Both the position numbers and the translations under genes were made by a program. From positions 12,703,382 through 12,767,381 of the forward strand of contig NC_084474.1 of NCBI RefSeq assembly GCF_027409185.1: a DNA stretch of 64,000 nucleotides, in the 5' to 3' direction. The notes beneath the pieces were generated by a model. That model was given only the letters and a program-made list of their open reading frames with translations, made no database searches and was not told where the DNA came from. The number at the start of each line of letters is the position of its first letter. Position 1 is the first letter of the stretch. This DNA is from Cynocephalus volans. Lineage: Eukaryota > Chordata > Mammalia > Dermoptera > Cynocephalidae. Positions 52,645 to 64,000 of the stretch are shown here, piece after piece.

Positions 52645-54500
52645 CAAGGGCTGTCCTCAGTTCTTGGGGAAAATGGTGTTTTCCCTTTCACAAAGCAATG
52701 GAAGGCTCTCAGACACTTTATTGTCTAAGCGTCTGTTGGATGGAACTCAACAGCTTCAGGTAAATGTGCAGCTACAGCATGCATGTCACGGTAAATACTC
52801 TTGGTTGCCCACCCAAACCCTCCCCACTTCTTTTCCTTGATAACAGAATCCAGATTTTCTTTAGGTATCTGGTGTCCAGGGCTCCCTTCCCAGGTCTAAA
52901 ATGTTGAATCTTCATTGGTCCAAGCTATTAGGTTAATATTCACCTTGCTGATGTCTCATATAAGAACAGTCATGTGACATACTTTTAATAAGGGAGACAT
53001 GGAGGGAGTGGGGGGAGGGGAGTTCCAAGGAAAATTTTCTCTCATAAAAATGAAAGAAAAATAAAAGGAAACATTGGACCCCGTTCTTTCACCTGATGTT
53101 GTGCTCATGTGGAGTGACTGGACCTTTGGCCTTCTCATGTCCGTGAGGGGACAAGCTTGAGGGCCAAAGCCAACATGCCCAGATGGAAGAGCAGAAAGAT
53201 GGAAGGAACCTGGGTCCATGAGGATGTCCTCAAGAATCAGCCTCCTAAACTGCTTGGTAAGATAATAAATTTATTTTATTCTTTAAATTAAATTTAAGAG
53301 TAGGAATTTTCCGTTACTTACAGCTGACAGAATCCTAAATGATATACAATGCAACTGACCAACGCATCTGCATTTTAGTTATTTACATGTGTCTCAGATT
53401 CCCTATTCAACTCTATGTTTTTCTTGGATGCTATGCTGTATCTTTCACCGTTGTTCAATCTCCTAACACCAAGCTCAGCGTCTTGCACGTAGGAAGCACT
53501 AACAAATAATTTTTAAACTAATGTGGAAGTGAAATATGGTCCCTGGAATTATAGGCTACTTCCAGCAGAGCCTCTACCACAAGATATCACGATGGAAGGT
53601 GGTGGTGAGGCAAGGCCTGAAGAGTGTTAATACTTTCATTAATGCTCCTTTTTCCTATTTTGCATGTGGTGTGTCATCCTTCTGGGAACTCTGATTTAGA
53701 AATTTGATATTATCTTTAACTCTTTCCTCATTGTTTACTCCTCTTATCCAAAGAGTTGCCAAGTTCTTTGGCCTTTCAGCTTATCCAGAGTCAACAGGTT
53801 CTGGGGGAAACTGTTTTATACTGTCCAAGCACATGAACTTGGTCTGAGGCAGAAAGGCCGTATAATTCTTTCTAATGGGAACCATGTCTTTTCAGGAGGG
53901 AAGGCTACTAGGAAAGCTTCATCAAGATCAAAAGGCTGCTTGGCAGATACAGATGGATGGGAACAGACAACTAAGGCACCAAAGAGATTGGCCCAATATC
54001 CCCAGTCCCCTGGACGCCGCCTCCTGGTAAGGGCAGCTTCTGCCCTCCCAGCTTTGTAGACGGCTGTTCCCCCTTCTCTCCACGTCCCTCTGTGGCTGCC
54101 CTCTTGGCCTCTCTGATGATGGCGATGGCAATGTGAAGGACCCTCGCAGACTCTAGGCCTTCCTTTCAATTAGTAATCGTTTCTGATGATCTGATGACCT
54201 GCACCACTGGACTCCCTCTCCCCACCCCGCCCCACCTCTTTCCAGTAGGCTATAGGGCAGGCAGCTGAGCCTCCTGGTAGTGTTGTCCCCAAGGAGGAGG
54301 GCTCCAGCAGGGACAGATGACTTTCTCCTGCATCTGAGGCAGAGGGCTTGGGCACCGTCCAGGTCTGGAGAGCTGTGAGTCTCACGACTTCATTCCCAGC
54401 CAGGAAGCCTCCCCGGGTTACCCTTCTCATCCCAGAAAGATAGGCAGAGATTTTTCAGGACAAAGTCCAGGATGCTGTAAATGATTCCATCTCCATATTG
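52645..54500. other. Intergenic sequence; weak L2-like tail near 53450-53510
   Basis: 'aacaccaagctcagcgtcttgcacgtaggaagcactaacaaataatt' hints at an L2 3' end. Otherwise nothing recognised. Confidence 0.45.
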
Positions 54501-54524
54501 AGAAATTTTGGCCCTTTCATCCAG

Positions 54525-54785
54525 ATTTGAGAAGCAAGAAATGAATAAGAGAAGAAAAAGTGTAAGGGGGGGTAAAGGGGGATAAAAGAGAAAACAAGTC
54601 AGGAAAGAGTGCTTGGTGAAAAAAAATGGACTAGAAAGACAGAGTGATTGATAACAAACAAGAAAGAAATAACCACAAACAACCTTGAGACCAAAAGAAG
54701 TTCACGTGAAAAGAAAATAAAAATGATCCCTGAAATAAAGAAAAAGTGAAAGATAAAAAATAGAACAAAGCCAAAGTGAAGATCT
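54525..54785 (+). repeat. Purine-rich low-complexity tract
   Basis: About 260 bases dominated by A and G on the + strand (gagaagaaaaagtgtaagggggggtaaaggggg through aagaaaaagtgaaagataaaaaatag), with few C or T. Confidence 0.7.
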
Positions 54786-55442
54786 CAGTATAATTTGAGG
54801 CGGACGCATGTCAGCCTGATTGCTTTTATTAAAATCATTTTTTCCTAGTTCATTTTAAGAATGATTCATGGTCTAATAACTAGTTAAACTTTTCGTTAGA
54901 TTTTCGTGCATACTACAAATGTAGTGCAATAGCTTTCTTGTTATTATAAGTGGTAGTCACAGGCTACACCTTTCACGGTCCTTTTCCTTACAGAACCCTG
55001 AATTTTGGACATGAAAAGGGGCCTGGAGAATACCTAGTGTTTGATCATTTCAGAGAAAATGAATCCTCAGTCTGGAGAAGCAACTTGCCCAGAGTCATGT
55101 AGCTGGTGGCACAGGAACACCAGACCCGACCCTCCCCGAGCTGGGGCTCCAGGCTGCTCTGGTGCCCACCAAGGCGTGCTCTGTCCCTCCAGACCTCTCA
55201 ATTTGCAGAGCTAGTCCTGTTTCCCCTACCTATCAAAGCTGATCACTTTTGTGGCTCATTCTACTGAGTCTTATGAGTTTAAATTAGTGTTTAAAAATCA
55301 ATAATATTCTAATATGAATACAAATTAGTATTAAAAAAATAAATAACATGTTACAACTTATAGCTAATACTTCTACAGAAATTTTACTATGTGCTAGGTA
55401 TTGTGCTCAGTGCTTTCCATATATTAACTCATTTAATCCTTT

Positions 55443-55521
55443 TGGTCTGCACAGTGGTTGAACCACGGACCTAGAAGTTATCAGCACCACGCTCTAACCA
55501 ACTGAGCTAACCAGCCAACGT
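55443..55521 (-). mobile_element. tRNA-Ile-derived SINE monomer, truncated
   Basis: Reverse orientation: ctgcacagtggttgaaccacggacctagaagttatcagcaccacgctctaaccaactgagctaaccagcc. TSD actcatttaatc(c/t)tt flanks it (about 55427-55442, 55523-55537). The B-box side is degenerate. Confidence 0.82.
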
Positions 55522-55628
55522 GACTCATTTAATCTTTAGGTAAGTAACAGTATAACATGTTAATGATTGAGTGATGGACAGCTTAGCTAATATTTATAGA
55601 AATTTTACTATGTGCCAAGGTATTGTGA

Positions 55629-56017
55629 TATTGGGGGTTGGATTGTGTCCCCCATGCCCCCCTGCCCTACTCACATGTTGAATTCCTCACCCCCAGCACC
55701 TCAATGTGACTTTATTTGGAAATAAGGCTGTTATTACTTAGGGAAAGTCCCAATTCAATATGACTGCTGTCCTTATAAAAAGGGGAACAAGAACACAGAG
55801 AGAGACACAGAGAAAGAAAGAAAGGGAAGGTGATGTGAAGACAGGGAGGAAATGGGCATCTCCAAGCCAAGGAGAGGGGCCTGGAGCAGACCCTTCTCGC
55901 ACGGCCCTCAGAAGAACCCAACCCTGCCAGCACCTTGATCTTGTATTTCCAGCCTCCAGAACTGTGAGACAACAAATTTCTGTGGTACTTTGGTATGGCA
56001 GATTTAGCAAACAAGTA
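55629..56017 (+). mobile_element. MaLR-type solo LTR (MLT1-like)
   Basis: tattgggggttggattgtgtcccccatg, 'ctgtccttataaaaaggggaacaagaacacagagagagacac', 'ccagcctccagaactgtgagacaacaaatttctg' and 'ggcagatttagcaaacaagta'. Confidence 0.86.
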
Positions 56018-56109
56018 TGCCTGCTATGAGTTATACAGGTGTTCACTCGTTTAATCCTTACAATCAAACCTATCAGATACGGAAGATGGAAAACAAAGTT
56101 AAACACCAC

Positions 56110-57065
56110 TAGAAGGAAGCAACCAACCTAATCCAGAATGTGGAACACTCCCCAAGACAAATGATGTGGTTTCTCCAACTCAACAATAATATGATTTTAA
56201 AAAGAGGGGAGGGGGCAGAACTGTTTGATAATAAAAGTGGTTTAAAAGACAGTAACCACATCCAACATTTGGACCTTATTTGTGTTCTGATGTGACTAAA
56301 CCAACTGCAGAAATACATTTTGAGACCATTGGGGAAACTGGCTATTAGACGGTGCTACAGAATTACTGTCGACTTTGCTGGGTGTGACTATGGCATGGCG
56401 GTCAAGTTAAAAAATGAACATCCTAGTCAGTGATGGGTGAAATGGCGCGACTCCTGGATTTGGTTTAAAGGAATCCAGAAAAAAGTGTTTGGGACCAGGT
56501 GATTCATGCATGGCTGTATGAATACATGGATTCATTCATTCATTCATTCACTCTGTGATTCCCTCTACCTTTACAAATATTGTTTGAAAACTGGAACTCA
56601 TAGAAGCCAAGAGTACAACAGTGGTTGCCACGGGCTGGGAAGTGGGGAACTGGGGAGATGTTGGCCAAAGGATAAAAGTTCCAGTTATAAGATGCACAAG
56701 TTCAGGGAATCTAATGTACAACAGGAGTGGTGATGGATGTGTTTGATTTGATTGTGATAATCATTACACAATGTATTAAAGGTTGTACACCTTTAATATA
56801 TATATATTTTTTGAACACCTTTAATATATACAATCTTTATTTGTCAAGTAAATATTTTAAAATAAAAACAATAAAATAGCACACTAAAAAAGTTTGAAAG
56901 TGTCCATAATAAAAAGAAAAAATTTATGGGATTCTATATTTGCTATTTTTCAGATGAGGAAATGGTTCAGAGAGGTTTAGTTAGTACTTCAGAAAAGCTG
57001 AGCAGTGACCACTCAGTCTCGCTTCAGAATATCATTCCAAATAGGTACTTTTAAGTATTTATATT
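56110..57065. other. Intergenic sequence; (ATTC)n at 56529-56550
   Basis: A short (cattcatt)n microsatellite and an AT-rich stretch at 56770-56830. No gene. Confidence 0.5.
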
Positions 57066-57069
57066 TAAT

Positions 57070-57265
57070 GGCAAGATGATAATGCTCTCCTATGTGTTCT
57101 ACACCAGTCCTATAAGATATGCAGAGCCTACAGGCATGTCCATTGCAGAGGTGGAAGCAGAAGTCTAGAAAGGGCAGGTATTCGCTGTACAAGTACAGTG
57201 CTGAACCCAGGTTTGAATTCTAGCCAAATGCAAACACCAGACCTTGGGGCATGTCGTATTTAAGA
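57070..57265 (-). repeat. MIR SINE, antisense, diverged
   Basis: 'tgcagaggtggaagcagaagtctagaaagggcagg' and 'ctgaacccaggtttgaattctagccaaatgc' fit the MIR complement. Confidence 0.5.
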
Positions 57266-57439
57266 GGAAGGATTTAGGGATGGGGCTTCCGGATTGGGGT
57301 CCCCTTCAGATAGCATCGCTGTGGTCAGCTCACTTAGTTCTATGGGCCTCGGATATCTGGTGTGTAAAATGGACAGCGAGGCCCCGTCTGCCGTGTGGCC
57401 TTCCAGGGCGCCTCCAGGTGCAGATGAAATGAGACTTGG

Positions 57440-58695
57440 GTAGAGGTTGGTTAGCTGAAAATACCACAGCAATGCTACTAGCTATTTCTATTTGAGCGGT
57501 ATCATTGATCAGTTGGTGTACAGAGGAAAATGTGGCTAAGGGACTCTTAGAAGAAGCAATTTTGGAGGCAAACTGGGGCACAGGGAGTTTCTTACCACGT
57601 TGTCAGATTTACACTCACCAGAGTTCAACAGCTCGAGATACTAGTTGGGGCAGAGGTGGAGTCTGCTCAGGCTGTTCCTGGGAGGCGACCTGGCACTCCT
57701 GACCTTTCTCTTGGCAGTTGGGTTGTGGATGGTACACTTTTAGCCCAAACTTCTCAGAAGTGGCCTGCGTTATCCATCAGGACCTGTCCATCCAGTTCAA
57801 GTTCACAGTGATAAATCTCGCAGCCTCTAAGGGTCCTCAGAAAGGTGGGTGTGGTGTGCTGCTAGCAGGCATGATTAAGTACTTTCCTGTGTCAAATATA
57901 GCTGTAATAGACTACAAACAGGCAGCTGAGCTTTATACAAACTGATCTGGCCGCTATCAGCTGCTCTGACATTTTATACTAATACTTAAAATAAATCTAG
58001 AAACAGGAAAGAAAGTACAGAATTATTGTTTTAGGCGGCCTGTGAGAGCTTATCTTCAAAGTGGCAGAGGTTCTATTGTATTTAGAGAAACTGCTCACTC
58101 CACTGGCATAAAGGTTAGTTTCAGGGACTCCACAGCTGCCTTGAACCGGTTTCCCACGTGGGTGCCGAGAGCTGGCCTCCAAGCTAGCGAGACTTACCCC
58201 TGGAGGGGCCCTGTCCCATTGGTACTTTCTTCTTGCTCAACTGAGGACCTCTCAGTGCACTGGACAGCACCAAACACCCTTTAAGAAGCAATTTAGAATT
58301 TCTCCTTAAAAACAAACAAAACTAATTATCCTGATTTGAACATCACATATTGCACACAGGTATTGGTATTCAATGCTGTACCCCACAGATATGTGCAATC
58401 AATTATGTTTCAATAAAAACAAACATACAAACAAACAAACAAACAAAAACACAGCAAACATACCGATCATGATTTCCCTGTTGAGAGTCATACTTATGGT
58501 TGGAAAGCCTTTTTCCCTTTAAAAATGTAAGTCTTGACCTCTGTATGTGGTGTCTTTGCATGTGTATGTTTCACAGCTGGAAACAAAAGGAGGCCTGTGC
58601 CATTCTGGAATTTCATTTCAGAATGAGAGTCTGAGGGAGAAATGTCTCACGAAATAGAAATTGAAAATTTGAAAAGAGAACATAGAAATCTAGCT
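57440..58695. other. Intergenic sequence; (AAAC)n at 58419-58447
   Basis: Unique-looking sequence with an AAAC microsatellite. No gene-like frame with support. Confidence 0.5.
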
Positions 58696-58704
58696 CCCCC
58701 AGTA

Positions 58705-58890
58705 ATTCTCAACTCTGGTAACACTTTAGAATCACTTGGGGTGGGGGGGTGAAGAATACTGATGTCGTGGACCCACTACCAGAGTTCAATTTAATTGTTC
58801 TGGAGTTTTCTAGGGGTGAAGATTTTAAATTGGTATGTTTAAAAACCTCCCTAGGTGATCCTAACGGGCAACAGAGTGGAGAAACAATCA
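58705..58890 (+). repeat. MER5-like hAT MITE
   Basis: 'attctcaactctggtaacactttagaatcacttgggg', 'caatttaattgttctggagttttc' and 'aacctccctaggtgatcctaacgggc' are in family order. Confidence 0.75.
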
Positions 58891-58894
58891 TTTA

Positions 58895-59970
58895 TTTCAC
58901 TGTCTCATTGGACAGAAGAGGCACCTGTGGGCCAGAAAGCAGCAGCTGCCGAGCCCGCACAGAAAGCGAGGCCGGGCCAGGACCCAGTGCTCAGAGTTCC
59001 TGTTGAGCAATCTTCCCTGGATATCATGACTCACTCGTACCCTTAACTGAAATAAATCTAACGCTAAATAGTTAATCATATTTGCAATCATGGCTTGGAT
59101 TTCTGCCACACAGCTTTATCTCATAATTCAAAATAGTTTTTTTCTACAAACATATGAAAAGATTTTATTTTTGTTTAATCATTTCTGTAAACTCCTTCAT
59201 TTCTTGGCTCCTCCTTCCTCACTCAAAACAACTTTGTGTAGATTTGAATCATAAAGGACTTTAGATTGATGTTCAGGTTCCCTTTGTAAAATTGAAGCAA
59301 TAATTAAAGATACATGGCATAAAGATGGCACAGAGTAGAACTGAATTAAATTGGGTGCTATGCCGAATACCACTTCCAATGTTATTTGTAAGGATGAGAA
59401 AGCTAGTTACTCCTTCTGCTTTCATGTCCTCAATTTTGGAGAATGTTCTCAAAAACATTTTCTATCCAGTGTACAATACACGCATTACATGATTATGAAG
59501 ATCATATGTCCAGGATTTTCTGGGATAATCCTATTCTAAATATCCTATCTTCATATTCACACAAAAAGTAGAAAGGACCCAGAAACTCCAATACTTTGGT
59601 ATCCAAATGATATCTCCCAGGCTATACCCAAAACGTTATAAATGCACGATCAGATCTTGTGTTTCCGCATTTGGTTTGGAGAAGATCAGGATATAGATGT
59701 TTCCATGATGCTGAGGGAACCTGCCAGGGCTCTGAGACCTAGGTGTGGTCACTGCTCTCCGTCCCTGGTCTGTCCACTCGCACACGGGAGGCTCCTGAGG
59801 CCAGGGCTGCAGCAGTGTGGAGCCCGGGGTCGCTGGTCTCCTCGACTTGTCCCAGCTAGCAAATCTGAGACGTGGCAGAAGACACTTACCAGATAGTCAT
59901 GACCCCCTTTTCCTTCTTCCTGCCCTTTGGTCCTATAGCCTACTCTTCCCATATTGCATCCTCTGCTATT
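58895..59970. other. Intergenic sequence, nothing recognised
   Basis: No gene or clear repeat. Confidence 0.45.
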
Positions 59971-59974
59971 TCAA

Positions 59975-60510
59975 TCCCAAGTTCTGCATGCTCTGGGTCC
60001 ATACAGTATCTACATCAGTCTGGCCAAACACCATGATTTTCGGCCTTGCCCTCACACCAGCCTCTTCGTTGCCTGTCCCGCTTCACTGTCTTCCCATTAT
60101 TTTCCATCCTCTTGCCCTCTGCGGTCATGCTCCTCCCATGATTAAAAAATAGGAAATCCTCTAAAGGCCCTTTGCACGCTTGCCGATGCCCGCCCGCGTG
60201 GCGGACCTGCCTTCGTGCTCACTGCCCGCTCCCCAGGCCCCGCTTCTCTGAGCGCCTGTCCCGGCCCCACAGGTGCTTTCATTCCTTGGGGTGCAACGTG
60301 AGCATTGGTGGGGGGGGTCCTCTAAGCACCCAGGTGATTTTAATGTGTAGCCAAGTTGAAGAACCTCTGCTTAGTCTTTGTGAACTACTTCCCGCTGCCC
60401 AACTTGCGTGTTCCCTTATCTCCTGGCCTTTGCCCAGCTGCTCCCTTGGCCTGGATGTCCTCTCCCACCTAGTTCTTTTGGCTACCTGTCCACAAATTAC
60501 TCACGAGAGG
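59975..60510 (+). repeat. LINE-2 fragment with MER5-like insertion
   Basis: 'ctggccaaacaccatgattttcggccttgcc' and 'ggccctttgcacgcttgccg' resemble L2. At about 60310-60380 'ctaagcacccaggtgattttaatgtgtagccaagttgaagaacc' is MER5-like. Confidence 0.55.
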
Positions 60511-60599
60511 AGGCTATCGGAGAGTTCAGTGTTAGCGGTGGGGCAGAGCAGGCCACAGGGAGGTTCAGGAGAGATTCCACACTCAGAGGGTCAGTAAAT

Positions 60600-61340
60600 C
60601 ATCATTTTGTAAGAATATGAGAGGAAGGGCGTTACATGGAGAAGGCGGAGAGGGCACTCCCATGGAAAATGGGCTTTGTCTTTTAATTCTGGCTGGCGGT
60701 GGCTCCAGGCCGTGTTCTCTTATACAAAGGAAGATTGGAAATGAGATGCTTTGAGGAGCTTGGAGGCCATTCCCTTCTGAACTCATGTCCTCTACAAATT
60801 CCTTGCATAGCTTGCCAGCTTGCTGGCGGCTTTCTCCTACCTCTATGTGTTGCAGAGAGGCTGGGTCCTCAGCCCTCTAGGTCTGACTTGCCTAGCTGGT
60901 GGTGGGTGGCGTGAGGCAGGGAGGAGTTGTTCAAACACCTTCAGGAACGATACCAACGCCACCATCACTCCACAAGGATAGGAGTAGAAATTGGAGCGGA
61001 TCTCTCGGTTCTGTTCATCTAACCAGCAGAGGGTGGTTCTGTGGATCAGTGAAAGCAACTTGAAACTGACCATTTCCTTCAACCCTCTATTTATACTTCA
61101 TGCTCCTCCTTCCCCCGAAAACATCCTTGACATTTTCTTCTTCTGGCTCATGTGAGAACTTACAGATTTTATGTTTGAAGATTACAAAGGACATTTAAAC
61201 AAAAACCCAAGTTCGTGTAAGTAAAGGAGAATTTTAGGTCAGGCTCAATCCCAACCCTGAATAACACACCGGGGGTAATGTGCAGTGCCAGGTGCTCACA
61301 GCACGAGATGCAATTCAAATACCATAGCTGTGGCTTTTAG
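60600..61340. other. Intergenic sequence, nothing recognised
   Basis: No gene or clear repeat. Confidence 0.45.
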
Positions 61341-61344
61341 ACAC

Positions 61345-61560
61345 CACGAGTAACAGTAAAGAGCATGAGGTCGACATTCCTTCGAATCCCAGTTCGGCTG
61401 TTTACTCGTGTGCTACCCTGAGCACATCCCTAACCTCTCTCTACACCAATTTCCTCACCTCAGAAATGGATGTGATAGTAGGACCTATCTCAGAGGTTGG
61501 TGTGAGATTTAACTGAATGATTCCTTGTGAAGCTGTTACTTGGGCGCTTATTAAGCACTT
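61345..61560 (+). repeat. MIR SINE
   Basis: 'tcgaatcccagttcggctgtttactcgtgtgctaccctgagcacatccctaacctctct' through 'gtgatagtaggacctatctcagaggttggtgtgag' and 'cgcttattaagcacttaataaa'. A SINE has inserted at its 3' tail. Confidence 0.8.
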
Positions 61561-61574
61561 AATAAATCTTTTTT

Positions 61575-61719
61575 ATTTTTATTTTTTTTGGGTCTTTTTC
61601 GTGACCGGCACTCAGCCAGTGAGTGCACCGGCCATTCCTATATAGGATCCGAACCTGCGGCGGGAGCGTTGCCGCGCTCCCAGCGCCGCACTCTCCTGAG
61701 TGCGCCACGGGCTCGGCCC
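61575..61719 (-). mobile_element. Dimer-derived tRNA SINE (CYN-type), young copy
   Basis: Reverse orientation: cgtgaccggcactcagccagtgagtgcaccggcc, ggatccgaacctgcggcggg, head gggctcggccc. A perfect 15-bp TSD taataaatctttttt flanks it (61560-61574, 61720-61734). Confidence 0.93.
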
Positions 61720-61734
61720 TAATAAATCTTTTTT

Positions 61735-63475
61735 TAAAAAGTGGTTAGGAGTTTGCTTTTCCTGGCAGAATCTTCATCTTGATGTTTATAATACCACTTT
61801 CTTTAAAGAGATTAAATAGTTTCCATAAACTAAAGATGGCACAAGAAAGAAAGGCCCCCTCTCCAGGTCCAAGTCCTGGTGTCACAATGGACTCTGTGCT
61901 TGACCAATACCACCCGAAGAGCATGCGTTTTAGATCCAGGAGTGACATCGGAGGTCCAGGGGCTCTGGGTTGCAGCGATGGTTTAGAGGCAGAGCTGTGA
62001 CTATCTTTCCAGGTGCACATTTCCTCACAACGCCAGGCTTCAAATTGCACTGGGCATGACTTCCCTGCTCATACCAGACCAGGTACTAATTTATCCCATG
62101 GCCTCTTTTACCATAAGGTGACTAGAATTAAGCAGATGTCAGGAACACCGATCATTTGTAAAAAGACAAATTTGTTAAAAACTACAGGAGAATGTTTTCA
62201 AAAGGATGCTTTGCTGTCCCCATCGTAACTGCTCTCCCCCACAGAGCTTGGGTGTAACTTGCAGGTAAAGGATGAGGACCGTGCCTGTGTGGTAGAAGGA
62301 CAGAGACCCATGTATTAGCGTGACAGCTATTCCAGAAGAGTGGAACTGCACGTTTACAGGATTTAACTGAACAGCTATTCAAAGTTCTTACTTGAAAAGA
62401 GAGGAATACTGAGCTTCTTAACTGTGTGGCTTTAGGTATGGTAGATAGTGATGTCCCTTTGTGGTTAATTAAGAGGGTGAAAATTTTAGCTCTTGTAATT
62501 AAATCAGTGCTAAGCAAGCAGCATGATTGGTAGCTGGATAATACCTAAAACATGTCCATAAAAAGAGAGGAATTCACCAAAAAAAGAGAATTGGGGAATT
62601 TCTAAGATATTTAGGACTAATGCTATATACACCAGTATGTTCCCCACCCCCAAGTGTTTCTTCTCTTCAACCAACTTACATAGAAAATGCTGGATGACGA
62701 CCAAGCATGTACCCCACACTGAGTCACTTGTCCACCTTTGGTTTTTGAACACAATGTCAGACCAGGGTAGGTTTAATGCCACTTGTCTTTTTTTACATCA
62801 TCACACTGACAGCCTCCTAGCATGTGAAATCTTCGGGTCTAGCAACCACACGTAATCTAGCCCTCCCCTGAGAGGTGAGTGTGGCTCAGGTGACCACACT
62901 GAACAAACGGGCCTGCTTCTCAGTCTGCATTTCACCAGGTGCCTTTGAGGTTGCATCAGCCTCGGGCTCCACAAGCAGAGGGAGGGGCGCAGGCATAGTG
63001 AAGACATTGTTCAGAGATAGACATCGATTAGATGGCCTCTACACTGGGGTGGGTGCAGGAGATGGCTCGGTTGTGACACCACCTGCAGAGCCAGGACAAT
63101 GCTTAATAAAGCTGAGATCTGCAACCTGAAACTGGAACCTAAACAGATAACCTTTGGGAAGATCCTTAACCTGATTCTCTCAGTGCCTGTAAGGAAGTCA
63201 CTATAAGATTAGAAAATGTAATTACATCTGATAAAGTGATTGCTGAGACTCTGTTTGAAGAGAGGGCTTTATCAGCCCTATTGTGTGAGGTCAATGGAGA
63301 CCTGGACCTCCGGCCACTGGTCTCTCACCTCCAACAGAGTGAAATCCCATTATATTAGAATGTTGAGAAAGTAGTTCAATAGTCCTTAGAGATCCAACAC
63401 TTGAGAACTTATTCCACTTGGTCTAAGCCAGCCTTGGAGCCCACAGATCAGAGCTACATTAGCATGAAATCCACG
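61735..63475. other. Intergenic sequence, nothing recognised
   Basis: No gene-like frame with support and no securely named repeat. Confidence 0.45.
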
Positions 63476-63479
63476 CACA

Positions 63480-63695
63480 GGGCTCTTGACTGATTTCACT
63501 CATGGGCTGGCTACAGGTTCTCCATGCCTGCTGTGCGCCTCCTTCCCCAGCACATGCCTTACAGACCACTGACTTCACTACATTAAAATTCTGTTTGTTT
63601 GCCTCTCACCTCCACTAGACTGAAAGACCCTTAAAAGACAGGCAGTCACTTATTTTGTACTCTCAGCCTAGCACAGATTTTGTCTCCTAAGAGTC
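63480..63695 (+). repeat. LINE-2 3' end
   Basis: 'gctgtgcgcctccttccccagcacatgcc', 'gcctctcacctccactagactgaaagacccttaaaagacaggcagtcacttattttgtactctcagcctagcacag' is the L2 3' pattern. Confidence 0.72.
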
Positions 63696-64000
63696 AGTCC
63701 CCATGTGCTTGCTGACGTCCACTACACCTGCTCAGAGAAAACTGAGTTTTTTCCCTCTAGGGAATATTGAAAAGGTAGGTGAGGGTTGAGCAGATCAGAG
63801 GAATCCACGAGACCCCAGGAGGATGGGTTGATGATTTACCAAAACCCTGGAGGGGAGGAGGAGGAAAGGGAGTGGGGCAGAGCAGAAGAGAAATCCCCCA
63901 TAGTTTAATCCTTGTTTGAACTGGAAACGATGGAATCCAAACTCCTTATTTCACAAATGGGGAAACAGAGCTTGCAAAACATCACATGGAGGGATTATTA

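Larger units (their letters stand above)
55360..56110 (-). repeat. Two MIR-like antisense fragments, interrupted by a SINE and an MLT1 LTR
   Basis: 'gaaattttactatgtgctaggtattgtgctcag' (55380-55410) recurs as 'gaaattttactatgtgccaaggtattgtg' (55600-55628). The second copy resumes at 56020 as 'ctgctatgagttatacaggtgttcactcgtttaatccttacaa'. Confidence 0.6.

Overview
The window is mammalian nuclear DNA: one spliced gene in the first 9 kb, then about 55 kb of intergenic sequence built mostly from transposable elements. The host is most likely a colugo (Dermoptera, Galeopterus or Cynocephalus). The window carries about 15 tRNA-derived SINEs that match what is known of dermopteran tRNA-Ile t-SINEs (CYN): monomers, one dimer and a GC-rich dimer-derived form. 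They sit among mammal-wide MIR, L2, L1, MaLR LTR and MER5-type repeats. The species call is inferred from these repeats, not proven.

Region 1 (about 0.7-9.2 kb, + strand): the complete MRPL15 gene, five coding exons giving 296 residues, for the mitochondrial large-subunit protein uL15m. It has a CpG-island promoter and a poly(A) signal 134 bases after the stop. Its introns hold L2, MIR and one young SINE with a perfect 17-bp target-site duplication (TSD). In human, MRPL15 lies between LYPLA1 and SOX17, so the rest of the window is probably the MRPL15-SOX17 intergenic interval.

Region 2 (12.4-21.5 kb): a possible composite retroelement with an 80-bp GC-rich tandem head, a probable old LTR inside a MIR, and a 6.5-kb class I endogenous retrovirus on the minus strand. 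The provirus has both LTRs, a 5-bp TSD, a primer-binding site matching tRNA-Phe at 16 of 18 bases, and decayed gag, pro, pol and env. Its reverse-transcriptase active site is altered, its integrase core is deleted, and frames are broken throughout. A MaLR solo LTR follows it.

Region 3 (22.4-30.3 kb): stacked antisense L1 fragments with at least four successive L1 3' ends. They are interrupted by a 362-bp solo LTR related to the provirus (perfect TSD), seven SINEs, a MIR and a mariner-like MITE.

Region 4 (30.3-64 kb): low-density intergenic DNA with scattered SINEs, MIR, L2, MaLR LTRs (one pair nested), an L1 3' end and MER5-like fragments. A CpG island with a GGC/GGT repeat at 37.6-38.1 kb could be the promoter of an unannotated transcript. 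No second protein-coding gene is supported. The other open frames are short, lack recognisable domains, and often run through repeats. There is no CRISPR array, operon or prokaryotic feature.
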